From an uncultured Pelagibacteraceae bacterium (GTDB lineage: Bacteria; Pseudomonadota; Alphaproteobacteria; Pelagibacterales; Pelagibacteraceae), in contig CACNQD010000002.1 in the NCBI GenBank assembly GCA_902622545.1, positions 62,001 to 126,000 of the forward strand: DNA of 64,000 bases, written 5' to 3'. Position numbers and translations under genes: made by a program. Positions 1 to 10,249 of this stretch are shown in pieces (position 1 is the stretch's first letter; each line of letters begins with the position of its first letter). Below the pieces are notes generated by a model. The model saw nothing but the letters and a program-made list of their open reading frames with translations. It did no database searches and was not told the origin of the DNA.

Positions 1-957
1 GTTGTTATAATCAATTATGATAGAATTGTTTTCAAATTTTACATCTTTTTTATACCCTGGGAAAAATCGCTTAAATAAGTCATTTGAATATTGCAGCTCC
101 TCCAAAGAAATTTTTGATTGAATGATTATATCAGAAAATTTAATTTTTTTATTTAACTTGAAGGAAAATTTATTGTTTGAGGAAATAACTAATCCCTCTT
201 TTACGATACCCCTCATATTTTTATTTAATAATGCAGAAAATTTACTCAAATCTATTTTACTTTTAAGATTTGAAATATCACCTTCAAAATTATAGCTATC
301 TTGATTGTTTATAATTTTTATTTGATTAGACTTAATTTTAACTGATTGATAAAGTGATGACAAATTATAAATTAAATAAACTTTTTCCCTAATTAAAAAA
401 CTCAAATTTGTTTTTTCAATTACATTACTATTTAATAATTCTAATTTTAAATTTTCAATACTTCCATCAACTAAATAATTACTATTGATACTACCATCTT
501 CGTTAAAATTTATTTTGCTCTCAATTTCTATAAGACCATCTTTTACAATCTTATTCAAAATATATAATTGTGGATTATTCTTATAGGCTCTAATTATTTC
601 TATTAAATTCTGTATCTTATTTTTATGAGTTAAAATTTTTACTTCCTTTAAATTCATTTTTTGTGAAAGTAAATTCTTTAATGGTAAATCGGTACTTATA
701 CTTTTGATTTTAATTTCTTTATTTTTATAAAAAACTTTTGGGTTATTGGTTTTTAGTTCAAAATTGAAGTTATTTATATTTAAAAAAATTTTTATTTCAT
801 CAAGGTTTATCTTTAAATATTTATCTCTTTCAGAAATTTTCTCACTAATAAGCTTGTTGAATTTATTAGTACTAACACCGTATATGCTCAAATACGTCAA
901 AAAAATTATACAAAGCAATGTTAAAAATGATATTATTTGTATAATTCTTTTAAACAT
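1..957 (-). CDS. AsmA-like / DUF3971-type large membrane-anchored protein (partial, runs off window start)
   Basis: Open minus frame from ATG at 957 to window edge; N-terminal TM segment (MFKRIIQIISFLTLLCIIFLTYLSIYG) then beta-rich AsmA-like repeats; absent from ORF track because it has no stop in window. Confidence 0.6.
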   Translation of the reverse strand, partial: MFKRIIQIISFLTLLCIIFLTYLSIYGVSTNKFNKLISEKISERDKYLKINLDEIKIFLNINNFNFELKTNNPKVFYKNKEIKIKSISTDLPLKNLLSQKMNLKEVKILTHKNKIQNLIEIIRAYKNNPQLYILNKIVKDGLIEIESKINFNEDGSINSNYLVDGSIENLKLELLNSNVIEKTNLSFLIREKVYLIYNLSSLYQSVKIKSNQIKIINNQDSYNFEGDISNLKSKIDLSKFSALLNKNMRGIVKEGLVISSNNKFSFKLNKKIKFSDIIIQSKISLEELQYSNDLFKRFFPGYKKDVKFENNSIIIDYNN

Positions 958-2048
958 TCAAATTGAATAAAGAGCTTTCCAAAAAGCTATCTATCTCCCC
1001 ATTTAAAACCTTATCTGGATCGCTTGTCTCAAAATTTGTTCTATTGTCTTTTACTAACCTGTATGGATGTAAAACATATGATCTAATTTGGTGGCCCCAT
1101 CCAATATCCTTTTTTTGATCTTTTTCACTAATGCTTTCTTTTTCTCTCTTTTCAAGTTCAAAATTATATAATCTTGCTTTTAACATTTGCATGCATGTTT
1201 CTTTATTTTTGTGTTGAGATCTATCATTTTGACATTGAACTACTATTTTTGTTGGAATATGTGTAATTCTGACTGCGCTGTCAGTTGTATTAACGTGTTG
1301 CCCGCCTGCTCCACTGGATCGATAAGTGTCTACTCTTAAATCTTTTTCCTGTATATCTATATCAATACTGTCATCAACCACAGGATAAACCCATACACTT
1401 GCAAAACTTGTATGTCTTCTTGCACCAGAATCAAATGGTGAAATTCTGACTAATCGATGAATTCCAGACTCACTTTTTAGCCAACCAAAAGCATAATCAC
1501 CGTTTATTTTAATAGTGGTTGATTTTATCCCAGCTTCATCTCCTTTATGCTCGCTAATAATACTATTTTTAAATTCACGATTATTTGACCATTTCATATA
1601 CATTCTTCTAAGCATATCAGCCCAATCTTGACTTTCTGTGCCACCTGCGCCTGCATGTATCTCAATAAAACAATCATTACTATCGCTTTCTTTTGACAAG
1701 AAGCAATTAATTTCATTTCTTTGAACTTGTAACTTTAATAATTCTATATTTTTTATAGTTTCTTGAATTAGCTTAGAATTATTTTCCTCTGAAGCTAGCG
1801 TAAAAAATTCGTTTAATTCTTCACTTTCTTTAACAGAGTTTTCAAATGAATTTAAAAGATCATCTAATTTTTTTTTCTCTTTTAAAATTTTTTGGGCATT
1901 ATTTTGATCTTTCCAGAAATTTTCTTTAAGAATTAATCTCTGAAATTGTTCTATTTTTAATTTGATATTATTCTTTTCAAAGATACTCCTGTATTCTTTG
2001 ATTTGTTTTTTTTATTGAATTTAAGCTGTCTAAAAAAAGGTCACTCAT
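950..2048 (-). CDS. prfB: Peptide chain release factor 2, with programmed +1 frameshift (ORF track shows only the 950..1699 part)
   Basis: GGQHVNTTDSAVRITHIPT GGQ motif; 23-codon frame-0 leader from ATG 2048 ends in in-frame TGA (1979-1977); +1 frame continues into RF2 N-terminal domain. Confidence 0.93.
1977..1990 (-). promoter_or_regulatory. prfB programmed +1 frameshift site (AGGAG TAT CTT TGA)
   Basis: Minus strand reads AGGAGTATCTTTGAA; SD-like AGGAG just upstream of CTT-TGA slip site, as in canonical AGGGGGTATCTTTGAC. Confidence 0.9.
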
Positions 2049-4390
2049 TAATAAAACTTTAATATATTATTATTATTAAATCTATTATTATTTTTCAAAC
2101 TAACATCTAAGTTTTGGTCAATTTTTTCTGTTTTAAAAGACTCAATTAAAGTTTTTTTTGATCCAAAACTAACTTTTTTCCCAGTTTGAGAATCGACAAC
2201 CATCAAAGTAATATTTTCAGGAATTTTAAATGGTCTTGTATTTTCCTTTTTCACAGATTCTTTTATAAAAGATTTAAATATTGGCATAGCAGTTTTTGCA
2301 CCTGTTTCAAATTTTCCCAAAGTTCTAGGTTCATCATAGCCTACATACACCCCAACAACTAAGTCAGATGTAAATCCTATAAACCAAGTGTCAGTATTTT
2401 TGTTGGTTGTACCAGTTTTGCCAGCTATATCTAAATTTAAATCTTTTAATTTTTTCGCAGTACCCCTTTTTGTAGCGCCTTCTAAAATTGATGTTATTTG
2501 ATAAGCAGTTTGAGCTGAAAAAATCTGTTTAAAGTTATCTTTTATCATTGGAACTTCATCACTTAAAAAAGATATATTTTTGCAATTTTCACAATATCTA
2601 TCCTCTGTTTTGAATATTGTATTACCTTCACCATCTTGGATACGATCTATTAGTTTTGGATTTACAAGTTTGCCGCCATTTACAAAGGAACAATAAGCGG
2701 ATGTTAGTTTTAATAGTGTTGTCTCTGCTGATCCCAAAGAGATTGATAGTAGTTCATTTGGATTTTCATATATACCCAACTTTTTAGATAAATTAATTAT
2801 TTTGTTTAATCCTAAATCTTGGGAAATTCTTACAGTCATTAAATTTCTTGATTTTTCAAGACCCTCTCTAAGGGTTAAACGACCATAAAATTTTTTACCA
2901 TAATTTTCTGGTTTCCACATTTTAAGATCAGTTCCTTGTTTTAAAACTAAAGGAGCATCTAAAATTAAAGTAGAGGGAGAATATCCATTTTCTAATGCTA
3001 AAGCATATATAAATGGTTTAAATGCAGAACCTGGCTGTCTCAACGCCTGAGTTGCTCTATTAAATTCACTTTTTTTGAAGCTAAAACCCCCGCTCAAAGC
3101 CAGAACTCTACCAGTATATGGATCCATAACTACTATAGCTCCGTTTACGGCAGGTAATTGTTTTACATCATAAAATGGTTTAACAGTTTCTTTCACATAT
3201 ATCAAATCACCAATTCTAAATTTTTTTCCATTCTCTTTTGTTCTAATCCAATCAATACTACCTAAATTAATTTTTCCAGTTTTGCTGTTCTTTATTTCAA
3301 TGTCTATCCCGGTATCATCTTCTTTCAATACTCTAGCAATTTTCCAACCAATTTTTTTTTCAAGATTATTTTTAATTGAACTGTTCCAGTTTTGATTTGA
3401 AAGATCTATATTTTTTAATGGCCCTCGCCATCCTTTTCTTTTGTCATAATTCTCAATTCCATTTCGCAATACATTTGACGCTATTTCTTGTAAGTTTAAA
3501 TTTAAAGGTGTTTTAATATTTAAGCCTTCTTTATAAACTTTGTCATATCCTAACTGTTCAATGATATCTTTTCTGACCTCCTCAACATAATATCTAGAGT
3601 CCTCTAAAAAAATTTTTTTTCTTTTTTTTAAAAGTATCTTTTTATTTTTTAAATCTTTAAACATTTTCTCATTTATGTGTTTATTTTCTAATAAATTTTT
3701 TAAAACTAAATCTCTTCTAAATTTAGCAATTTTTTTATTTTTATAAGGATTATATCTGCTTGGAGCCTTTGGTAATGCAGCCAGAAGTGCTGCTTCTTCA
3801 TAATTTAATTCATCTATTGATTTATCAAAGTATTCTAGGCTTGCTGCAGCAATTCCATAAGAACCCTGCCCTAAATAAATTTGATTTAAATAAAGTTCTA
3901 ATATTCTCTCCTTTGATAAACTTCTCTCAATTCTAAAAGCTAAAATAGCCTCTTTTAACTTTCTCTGTAAGCTTACTTCGTTAGTTAGAAGAAAATTTTT
4001 AGCAACCTGCTGGGTAATTGTTGATGCTCCTTCTAGTCTTTTGGAATTCAAAATATTTGAAATATTTTTAAATATTGCTCTTAATACTCCTTTGGCGTCT
4101 ATACCCGGATGATCAAAAAAATTTTTATCCTCTGCAGACAAGAATGAATTAATTACAATTTTAGGTATAGAATTGTAAGGAATAAATATTCGCTTTTCGG
4201 ATGAAAAATCTTGTATTAATTCTCCGTTTCCGGAGTAAATTTTGCTTGAAACAGGTGCTTTATAATTTTTCAAATATTTATAATCAGGTAAATTATTAGA
4301 AAAAGCCCATAATATAGATACGAGTATTAAGAAAACTAATAAAATTGCAGAACTGAATAAAATAAAGATTTTTTTGAATAATGCATTCAT
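2048..4390 (-). CDS. mrcA: Penicillin-binding protein 1A (transglycosylase/transpeptidase)
   Basis: EDKNFFDHPGIDAKGVLRA, GASTITQQVAKN (GT51), RQPGSAFKPF and KTGTTN transpeptidase motifs. Confidence 0.93.
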   Translation of the reverse strand: MNALFKKIFILFSSAILLVFLILVSILWAFSNNLPDYKYLKNYKAPVSSKIYSGNGELIQDFSSEKRIFIPYNSIPKIVINSFLSAEDKNFFDHPGIDAKGVLRAIFKNISNILNSKRLEGASTITQQVAKNFLLTNEVSLQRKLKEAILAFRIERSLSKERILELYLNQIYLGQGSYGIAAASLEYFDKSIDELNYEEAALLAALPKAPSRYNPYKNKKIAKFRRDLVLKNLLENKHINEKMFKDLKNKKILLKKRKKIFLEDSRYYVEEVRKDIIEQLGYDKVYKEGLNIKTPLNLNLQEIASNVLRNGIENYDKRKGWRGPLKNIDLSNQNWNSSIKNNLEKKIGWKIARVLKEDDTGIDIEIKNSKTGKINLGSIDWIRTKENGKKFRIGDLIYVKETVKPFYDVKQLPAVNGAIVVMDPYTGRVLALSGGFSFKKSEFNRATQALRQPGSAFKPFIYALALENGYSPSTLILDAPLVLKQGTDLKMWKPENYGKKFYGRLTLREGLEKSRNLMTVRISQDLGLNKIINLSKKLGIYENPNELLSISLGSAETTLLKLTSAYCSFVNGGKLVNPKLIDRIQDGEGNTIFKTEDRYCENCKNISFLSDEVPMIKDNFKQIFSAQTAYQITSILEGATKRGTAKKLKDLNLDIAGKTGTTNKNTDTWFIGFTSDLVVGVYVGYDEPRTLGKFETGAKTAMPIFKSFIKESVKKENTRPFKIPENITLMVVDSQTGKKVSFGSKKTLIESFKTEKIDQNLDVSLKNNNRFNNNNILKFY

Positions 4391-4471
4391 TTTAGTTTAA
4401 TTTAATTAATGAATTTGTTAAAGTTAAGGCATCTGAATTTATAAATAAATGATTAAAATAACAAAAATATT

Positions 4472-6232
4472 ATGGAAAAGAATTTATACATCGATGCTTC
4501 GCATCCAGATGAAACTAGAGTTGTACTTAAAGAAAATGGCAATATCGAAGATTACGAGCACGAATCTATAAAAAATAACCTAATAAAAAATAATATTTAT
4601 TTAGGTAAAGTTAGTAGAGTAGAACCTTCCCTTCAAGCAGCTTTTATAGACTTTGGTAGAGAGAGACATGGATTTTTATCATTTAATGATATCCAATCTG
4701 ATTATTACCAAATACCTTCGAGTGACCTGGATGTTATTAAAAAAGAAGAAGAAAAATTAAGGGAAGAGCTAGCAAAAAAAAGTGAGGAGAATGATATATC
4801 TGTAAAAGAAAATGATACACCTTCAATTGAAAGTAATAAAGAAAAAATATCAGAAACTGAAAATCAAGACGTTGTAGACACAAATAAACCTAAAACTCCT
4901 TCTAAAAGATACAAAATTCAAGAAGTTATTAAACCTAATCAAGTTATCTTAGTGCAAGTGCTTAAAGATGAAAGAGGTTTAAAGGGAGCTGCGCTAACAA
5001 CATTTATATCGATTGCAGGAAAATATATAGTTTTGATGCCGAACACACCAAAGGGGGGTGGAATATCTAGAAAGATTTTTAATTTTGGAGAGAGAAAAAA
5101 AATTAGATCTATACTAAATGAGATTAAGATACCTAAAGAGATGGGTTTAATTGTAAGAACAGCAGGTTCAAATAAAACTAAAAATGATATTGAGTATGAT
5201 TTATCTAGTTTGATAGATAGTTGGAACAAAATTAAGGATACGGCTATGAATTCTATCGCTCCATCATTAGTGCACCAAGAAAGCGATATAATAAAGCGTA
5301 CAATAAGAGATATTTATGATGATGAAACTAAAAATATCATAGTTGAAGGTAACGAGGGTTATCAAAAAGCAAAAAATTTTATGAAGATGTTGATGCCCAA
5401 AAGTGTAAAAAAAATAAAAAAATACAGAGATAAACAACCTCTATTTATTAAGGAGAAAATAGAAGAAAAATTGAACGAAATTTATGATACTCAAGTTAAG
5501 CTTAATTCAGGTGGATATTTAGTAATAAACCCTACTGAAGCATTAGTATCAATTGATATAAATTCTGGTAGATCAATTAAACAAAAAAATGTTGAAAGTA
5601 CTGCCTTAGACACAAATTTAGAGGCTGCTGAAGAAATTGCCAGACAAATTAAAATTAGGGATTTGTCTGGACTAATTATAATTGATTTTATCGATATGAT
5701 GAACTTTGGTAATAGAAAGCAAGTTGAAAGAAAATTGAAAGAAAGATGTAGGAAAGATAGAGCTAGGGTTCAGATTGGTAGAATCAGCAGCTTTGGTTTA
5801 TTAGAGATGTCTAGACAAAGATTAAGAGAAAGTAGCATTCAATGGAATATTTCCTTAACTAATCAGTCTTTTGCGCAAAAAATTATAAAATTGATTGAAA
5901 TTAAGGCAATTAGTTCTAAAGCAAAAATAGTGAACACTAATATCCCAGAAAAAATTAAAAGTTTTATCTCAGACAACTTTCAAAAAGATCTGAAATATTT
6001 AGAAAAAAAATATAAAATAAAGATTAACCTTTTGGGAGATAAATTGTTTTTAGTACCTGAATATGAAATAATATTTGAGAATAAAAGTAAAAAAATTTTA
6101 GAAAAAATTGAACATAAAATAGATTTTAAAAAAATCGCACCTGATAAAAATATTAAAACAGATAATGTCGTTAAGTTTATAAAAAAAAATTTCAAAAAAA
6201 GAAAATACTTTAAAAGAAGAAAAGCTAAATAA
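4472..6232 (+). CDS. rne: Ribonuclease E/G family endoribonuclease, compact
   Basis: S1-like N-terminus ([18 protein letters not shown]), [29 protein letters not shown] motifs. Confidence 0.9.
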   Translation: MEKNLYIDASHPDETRVVLKENGNIEDYEHESIKNNLIKNNIYLGKVSRVEPSLQAAFIDFGRERHGFLSFNDIQSDYYQIPSSDLDVIKKEEEKLREELAKKSEENDISVKENDTPSIESNKEKISETENQDVVDTNKPKTPSKRYKIQEVIKPNQVILVQVLKDERGLKGAALTTFISIAGKYIVLMPNTPKGGGISRKIFNFGERKKIRSILNEIKIPKEMGLIVRTAGSNKTKNDIEYDLSSLIDSWNKIKDTAMNSIAPSLVHQESDIIKRTIRDIYDDETKNIIVEGNEGYQKAKNFMKMLMPKSVKKIKKYRDKQPLFIKEKIEEKLNEIYDTQVKLNSGGYLVINPTEALVSIDINSGRSIKQKNVESTALDTNLEAAEEIARQIKIRDLSGLIIIDFIDMMNFGNRKQVERKLKERCRKDRARVQIGRISSFGLLEMSRQRLRESSIQWNISLTNQSFAQKIIKLIEIKAISSKAKIVNTNIPEKIKSFISDNFQKDLKYLEKKYKIKINLLGDKLFLVPEYEIIFENKSKKILEKIEHKIDFKKIAPDKNIKTDNVVKFIKKNFKKRKYFKRRKAK

Positions 6233-6998
6233 TACCTTTTTTTGTGGTTGAGGCAAATCCCATCAAGCTTTTCTTTATTCTTCCAGATAAATAAGATTTT
6301 CTTCCAGCAATAACTGCGTATTTCATTGCAATGGCCATCTCTAAAGGTTTTTTTGCTTGTGCGATTGCCGTATTTACTAATACACCATCACATCCAAGCT
6401 CCATAGCAATTGTAGCATCAGAGGCCTCTCCTATGCCTGCATCAATAATAATCGGAAGTTTAGTTTGGCTTCTTATAATTTTTATATTCGTATAATTTTG
6501 AATACCTAGCCCAGAACCAATTGGTGCAGCTAAAGGCATTATCGCCACAGCACCAACATTTTCTAATCTCTTTGCCATCAACGGATCATCATTGCAATAA
6601 ACCATAACTCTAAATCCTTCTTTAGATAATACTTCTGTTGACTTTAAAGTTTCAATCATGTCAGGTAACAAGCTTCTTTTATCTCCTAATACCTCAAGTT
6701 TAACTAATTTCCAGCCTCCAATTTCTCTTGCTAATCTTAGAGTTCTCAAAGCTTCTTCTGAAGAAAAACACCCCGCTGTATTTGGAAGGTATGTTATTTT
6801 TTTTGGATCAATATAATCCATTAACACAGGTTTTTTTTTATCTGATATGTTTACTCTTCTAACAGCAACTGTAACTATATCGGCCCCTGATGTTCTTACA
6901 GCTTTTGAGCATTCTAAAAAGTTTTTGTATTTTCCTGTTCCAACTATTAATCTTGACTTAAACTTTTTTGAAGATATCTTAAAAGTATCTTTTTTCAT
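6225..6998 (-). CDS. thiG: Thiazole synthase
   Basis: [70 protein letters not shown]. Confidence 0.96.
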   Translation of the reverse strand: MKKDTFKISSKKFKSRLIVGTGKYKNFLECSKAVRTSGADIVTVAVRRVNISDKKKPVLMDYIDPKKITYLPNTAGCFSSEEALRTLRLAREIGGWKLVKLEVLGDKRSLLPDMIETLKSTEVLSKEGFRVMVYCNDDPLMAKRLENVGAVAIMPLAAPIGSGLGIQNYTNIKIIRSQTKLPIIIDAGIGEASDATIAMELGCDGVLVNTAIAQAKKPLEMAIAMKYAVIAGRKSYLSGRIKKSLMGFASTTKKGII

Positions 6999-7216
6999 TA
7001 ACCCCCACCTATAAAGTGTACTATCTCTATTTTATCTTTATTTTTAAGTAAAATTTTATTAATTTTTTTTTTATTAATAATTTCTTTATTTAATTCAACG
7101 GCAACTTTATTAAGGTGCAATTTATTTTTTTTGATAACTTTGTATACAGAGGTCCCTTTAGGCAAAAAAAGAGGTTTTCCATTTAATTTAATTTTGATTT
7201 TTGTGACTTTTTTCAT
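6998..7216 (-). CDS. thiS: Sulfur carrier protein ThiS
   Basis: 72 aa beta-grasp-like protein ending ...IVHFIGGG (GG C-terminus), directly upstream of thiG. Confidence 0.9.
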   Translation of the reverse strand: MKKVTKIKIKLNGKPLFLPKGTSVYKVIKKNKLHLNKVAVELNKEIINKKKINKILLKNKDKIEIVHFIGGG

Positions 7217-7228
7217 TATGTATTGTTT

Positions 7229-7678
7229 ATGAGTATTAAATTACTTTTTATTAACGGTCCAAATCTTAATCTATTAGGCGAAAGAGAACAATCACAATAT
7301 GGTACAGTTACCTATGAACAGTTAAAAGACTTGTGTATTAAAAAATCTAATGAATTAGATATTAAACTTGAATTTATACAATCTAATATTGAGGGTGAAA
7401 TAGTCACATGGATACAAGAAGCCAAAACTAAACAAGATGGTATTATAATTAATGCAGCAGGATTCACTCATACCTCTATTGCAATTAGAGATGCGCTTCA
7501 AATATTTAATAAACCAAAAATAGAATTACATATATCTAATATATATAATAGAGAAGAATTTAGAAAAAAATCATTGATAAGTGACGTTGTAAATGGAGGT
7601 ATATTTGGTTTAGGTAGTAATGGTTATATTTTGGCCATAATAGCAATGCATAAGATATTATCAAATGAAAATAAATAA
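7229..7678 (+). CDS. aroQ: 3-dehydroquinate dehydratase, type II
   Basis: LLFINGPNLNLLGEREQSQYG, IEGEIVTWIQEA, IINAAGFTHTSIAIRDAL, ELHISNIYNREEFR; ATG at 7229 preferred over TTG at 7223. Confidence 0.95.
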   Translation: MSIKLLFINGPNLNLLGEREQSQYGTVTYEQLKDLCIKKSNELDIKLEFIQSNIEGEIVTWIQEAKTKQDGIIINAAGFTHTSIAIRDALQIFNKPKIELHISNIYNREEFRKKSLISDVVNGGIFGLGSNGYILAIIAMHKILSNENK

Positions 7679-8081
7679 AAAATTAATTAAAGAATTAGTA
7701 AGCTGCCTAGAAGAAAATAAACTCTCAGAATTAGAGTACTCTGAAAAAGATATTAAAATCAAAGTTGCAAGAAATTCAATAAACGATAATAGCAAAATAC
7801 AATTAGTACAAAATACTAATGAAATTAAAGAGAAAAAAATTATTTCCGGGACTGAAATTAAATCTCCAATTATTGGAACTGCATATTTAGCACCTGAACC
7901 AGGTGGAAGAAAGTTTGTTGAAATTGGTAAAAAAATCAAAAAAGGAGATACCGTTATGATAGTAGAAGCAATGAAAACTATGAATCATGTTCCATCATCT
8001 AAGGACGGAGTAGTAAAAGAAATTGTTGTTGACGACGGTCAGCCTGTTGAATTTGGTCAAACTCTTGTAATACTCGAGTAA
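7665..8081 (+). CDS. accB: Biotin carboxyl carrier protein of acetyl-CoA carboxylase
   Basis: EAMKTMNHV biotinylation motif; directly upstream of accC. Confidence 0.95.
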   Translation: MKINKKLIKELVSCLEENKLSELEYSEKDIKIKVARNSINDNSKIQLVQNTNEIKEKKIISGTEIKSPIIGTAYLAPEPGGRKFVEIGKKIKKGDTVMIVEAMKTMNHVPSSKDGVVKEIVVDDGQPVEFGQTLVILE

Positions 8082-9419
8082 ATGTTTAAAAAAATTCTTA
8101 TAGCAAATAGAGGTGAGATAGCTGTAAGGATAATTCGAGCTTGTAAAGAATGGGGTATTCAAACTGTTGCTATACATTCAGATGTAGATAAAGAAAGTAT
8201 GCACGTCAAATTGGCTGATGAAAGCCTTTGTGTTGGTTCAAGACAACCAATTGATAGTTACCTTAATATTGCATCTATATTATCTGCTATTGAAGTTACA
8301 AACGCGGATGCAGTCCATCCTGGGTATGGTTTTTTATCGGAAAATTATAATTTTGCTAAAATGTTAAGGGACAATAACATTAAATTTATCGGTCCTTCAC
8401 CTGAAATAATTAAAATGATGGGAGATAAAATTGAAGCAAAAAACACTGCAAAGAAATATGGAATACCTGTTATTGAGGGATCTGAAGGTGGTGTATCAAG
8501 TTTAGAAATGGGAAAAAATACTGCAAAAAAAATTGGTTACCCGATCTTAATAAAAGCTGCTGGGGGTGGTGGTGGCAAAGGTATGAAAGTAGTCAAATCT
8601 GAAAAAGAATTTGATGATTTATTCTTAACAGCAAAATCAGAGGCAAAGAAATTTTTTGCAAATGATGAAGTTTATATTGAAAAGTTTTTTGAAAATCCAA
8701 GACATATAGAAGTGCAAGTTTTATCTGGTAAAAACAGAACTGTTCATTTACATGAGAGAGACTGTTCAATTCAAAGACGGCACCAAAAGTTGATTGAGGA
8801 AACACCTAGTCCAGTTTTGGATGATAATTTAAGAAAAGACTTATTTGAAAAAACTGTAAATATGGTTTCAAAAATTGGGTATGAAGGTGCTGGTACAGTA
8901 GAATACATATATGAAAATGGAAAGTTTTATTTTTTAGAAATGAACACAAGAGTACAAGTTGAGCATCCAGTATCAGAAATGGTTACAGGAATAGATATTG
9001 TTAAAGAACAAATATGGATAGCTTACTCTGGAAACACTGCTTTAAAGCAATCTGATGTTAATCCAAGAGGACATGCTATTGAATGTAGAATAAACGCAGA
9101 AGATCCAAGCAAAGGCTTTCAACCCTCGCCAGGATTAATTGGAATGTGTCACCAACCATCTGGATTTAGAACAAGAGTTGATGGTTCAATTTACCAAGGA
9201 TATAAGGTAACACCTTATTACGATAGTATGATATGTAAACTTATATGTCATGGTAGAAATAGAACTGAAGCTATACAAAGAACTTTGAGATCCTTAGATG
9301 AGTTTGTAATTGAAGGCATAACCACAACTATTGAATTACATAAAAAACTACTTAAACACGAAAAATTTTTAAATTCTGACTTCAATGTAACATGGCTTGA
9401 TAAAGACAAAATTATTTAA
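8082..9419 (+). CDS. accC: Acetyl-CoA carboxylase biotin carboxylase subunit
   Basis: MFKKILIANRGEIAVRIIRACKE, KAAGGGGGKGMK, MNTRVQVEHPVSEMVTGIDIV. Confidence 0.97.
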   Translation: MFKKILIANRGEIAVRIIRACKEWGIQTVAIHSDVDKESMHVKLADESLCVGSRQPIDSYLNIASILSAIEVTNADAVHPGYGFLSENYNFAKMLRDNNIKFIGPSPEIIKMMGDKIEAKNTAKKYGIPVIEGSEGGVSSLEMGKNTAKKIGYPILIKAAGGGGGKGMKVVKSEKEFDDLFLTAKSEAKKFFANDEVYIEKFFENPRHIEVQVLSGKNRTVHLHERDCSIQRRHQKLIEETPSPVLDDNLRKDLFEKTVNMVSKIGYEGAGTVEYIYENGKFYFLEMNTRVQVEHPVSEMVTGIDIVKEQIWIAYSGNTALKQSDVNPRGHAIECRINAEDPSKGFQPSPGLIGMCHQPSGFRTRVDGSIYQGYKVTPYYDSMICKLICHGRNRTEAIQRTLRSLDEFVIEGITTTIELHKKLLKHEKFLNSDFNVTWLDKDKII

Positions 9420-9829
9420 TAGCATTTCAATATCCATAAATCATAAACAGGATGGTCGAAAACCTGAATTGAAGGACTTGAGGAAAAGGTCCATCCATTA
9501 AATACAAACACCTCATTATTATTTTGATTATTGATATCTTTTACCTGTAAATATGAGGTTATTTCAGGATTATCATCAAATTTAGAATTTTTACATTTTA
9601 ATACTTTGAGAACTAAATTCTTAAAAATAAATTCTTCACCAATATTGATTTTTACCAATTTATTTTTCGAACTTAGTTTATCTAAAATTTGTACATCTAC
9701 CTTTTTACCAAAATAAATCTCATCCTCAGAATATGCAAATATTGTAAGAAAATTTATAGTTATGATTAAAATCAAATAAAAAAATTTATTCTTTCCAAGA
9801 TTTATATTTTTTATATACATTTTTATCAT
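9416..9829 (-). CDS. DUF2155-like exported protein
   Basis: Signal peptide; NEVFVFNGWTFSSSPSIQVFDHPVYDLWILKCY C-terminus; next to NDUFA12-like gene. Confidence 0.7.
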   Translation of the reverse strand: MIKMYIKNINLGKNKFFYLILIITINFLTIFAYSEDEIYFGKKVDVQILDKLSSKNKLVKINIGEEFIFKNLVLKVLKCKNSKFDDNPEITSYLQVKDINNQNNNEVFVFNGWTFSSSPSIQVFDHPVYDLWILKCY

Positions 9830-10145
9830 TTTTATTTGGGTGAAAAGCTTTTGATGTACCAGTTTGATTAGGAATATTTTTTTTCTGCCAGCTAAATTTT
9901 TTTAATTCTTGAACATTCTCAATTTTGTTATTTAAATGGTGAATCCAAGAATACCATTCATTTGGTATTTTTGTTGCATCCACTTCTCCATTGTAAATAA
10001 CCCATCTTTTTCCAGATTTATCTTCATAATACTTATTTCCAAAATAATCTTTACCCTTAAACTTTCCAAAAAATAAGGTGTAAATTCTTGTCCCTAAGGT
10101 TTGATGATTCCACCACGTGAAAGTTTGCTTTAATAATGTCAACAT
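9786..10145 (-). CDS. NDUFA12-family NADH:ubiquinone oxidoreductase accessory protein
   Basis: WWNHQTLGTRIYTLFFGKFKGKDYFGNKYYED...RWVIYNGEVDATKIPNEWYSWIHH. Confidence 0.88.
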   Translation of the reverse strand: MLTLLKQTFTWWNHQTLGTRIYTLFFGKFKGKDYFGNKYYEDKSGKRWVIYNGEVDATKIPNEWYSWIHHLNNKIENVQELKKFSWQKKNIPNQTGTSKAFHPNKNDKNVYKKYKSWKE

Positions 10146-10249
10146 AATATTTAATTATTTTTTCAATTTTGAATTGAAAAATTTAGATTAGACTAAAAAT
10201 AAAATTTGTATATACATAATTTTGAAGACTCAAATAATAAATTATAAAA

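Noticed and set aside
746-970. 74-aa plus ORF near window start
   Set aside because: Antisense to the partial AsmA-like gene; low-complexity hydrophobic translation typical of complemented AT-rich sequence.
10159-10181. 10-bp inverted repeat TTTTTCAATT-TTG-AATTGAAAAA between the NDUFA12-like gene and the NrdJ-C-like gene
   Set aside because: Almost all A/T in a short AT-rich divergent spacer; likely chance, and not a terminator because both genes start here.
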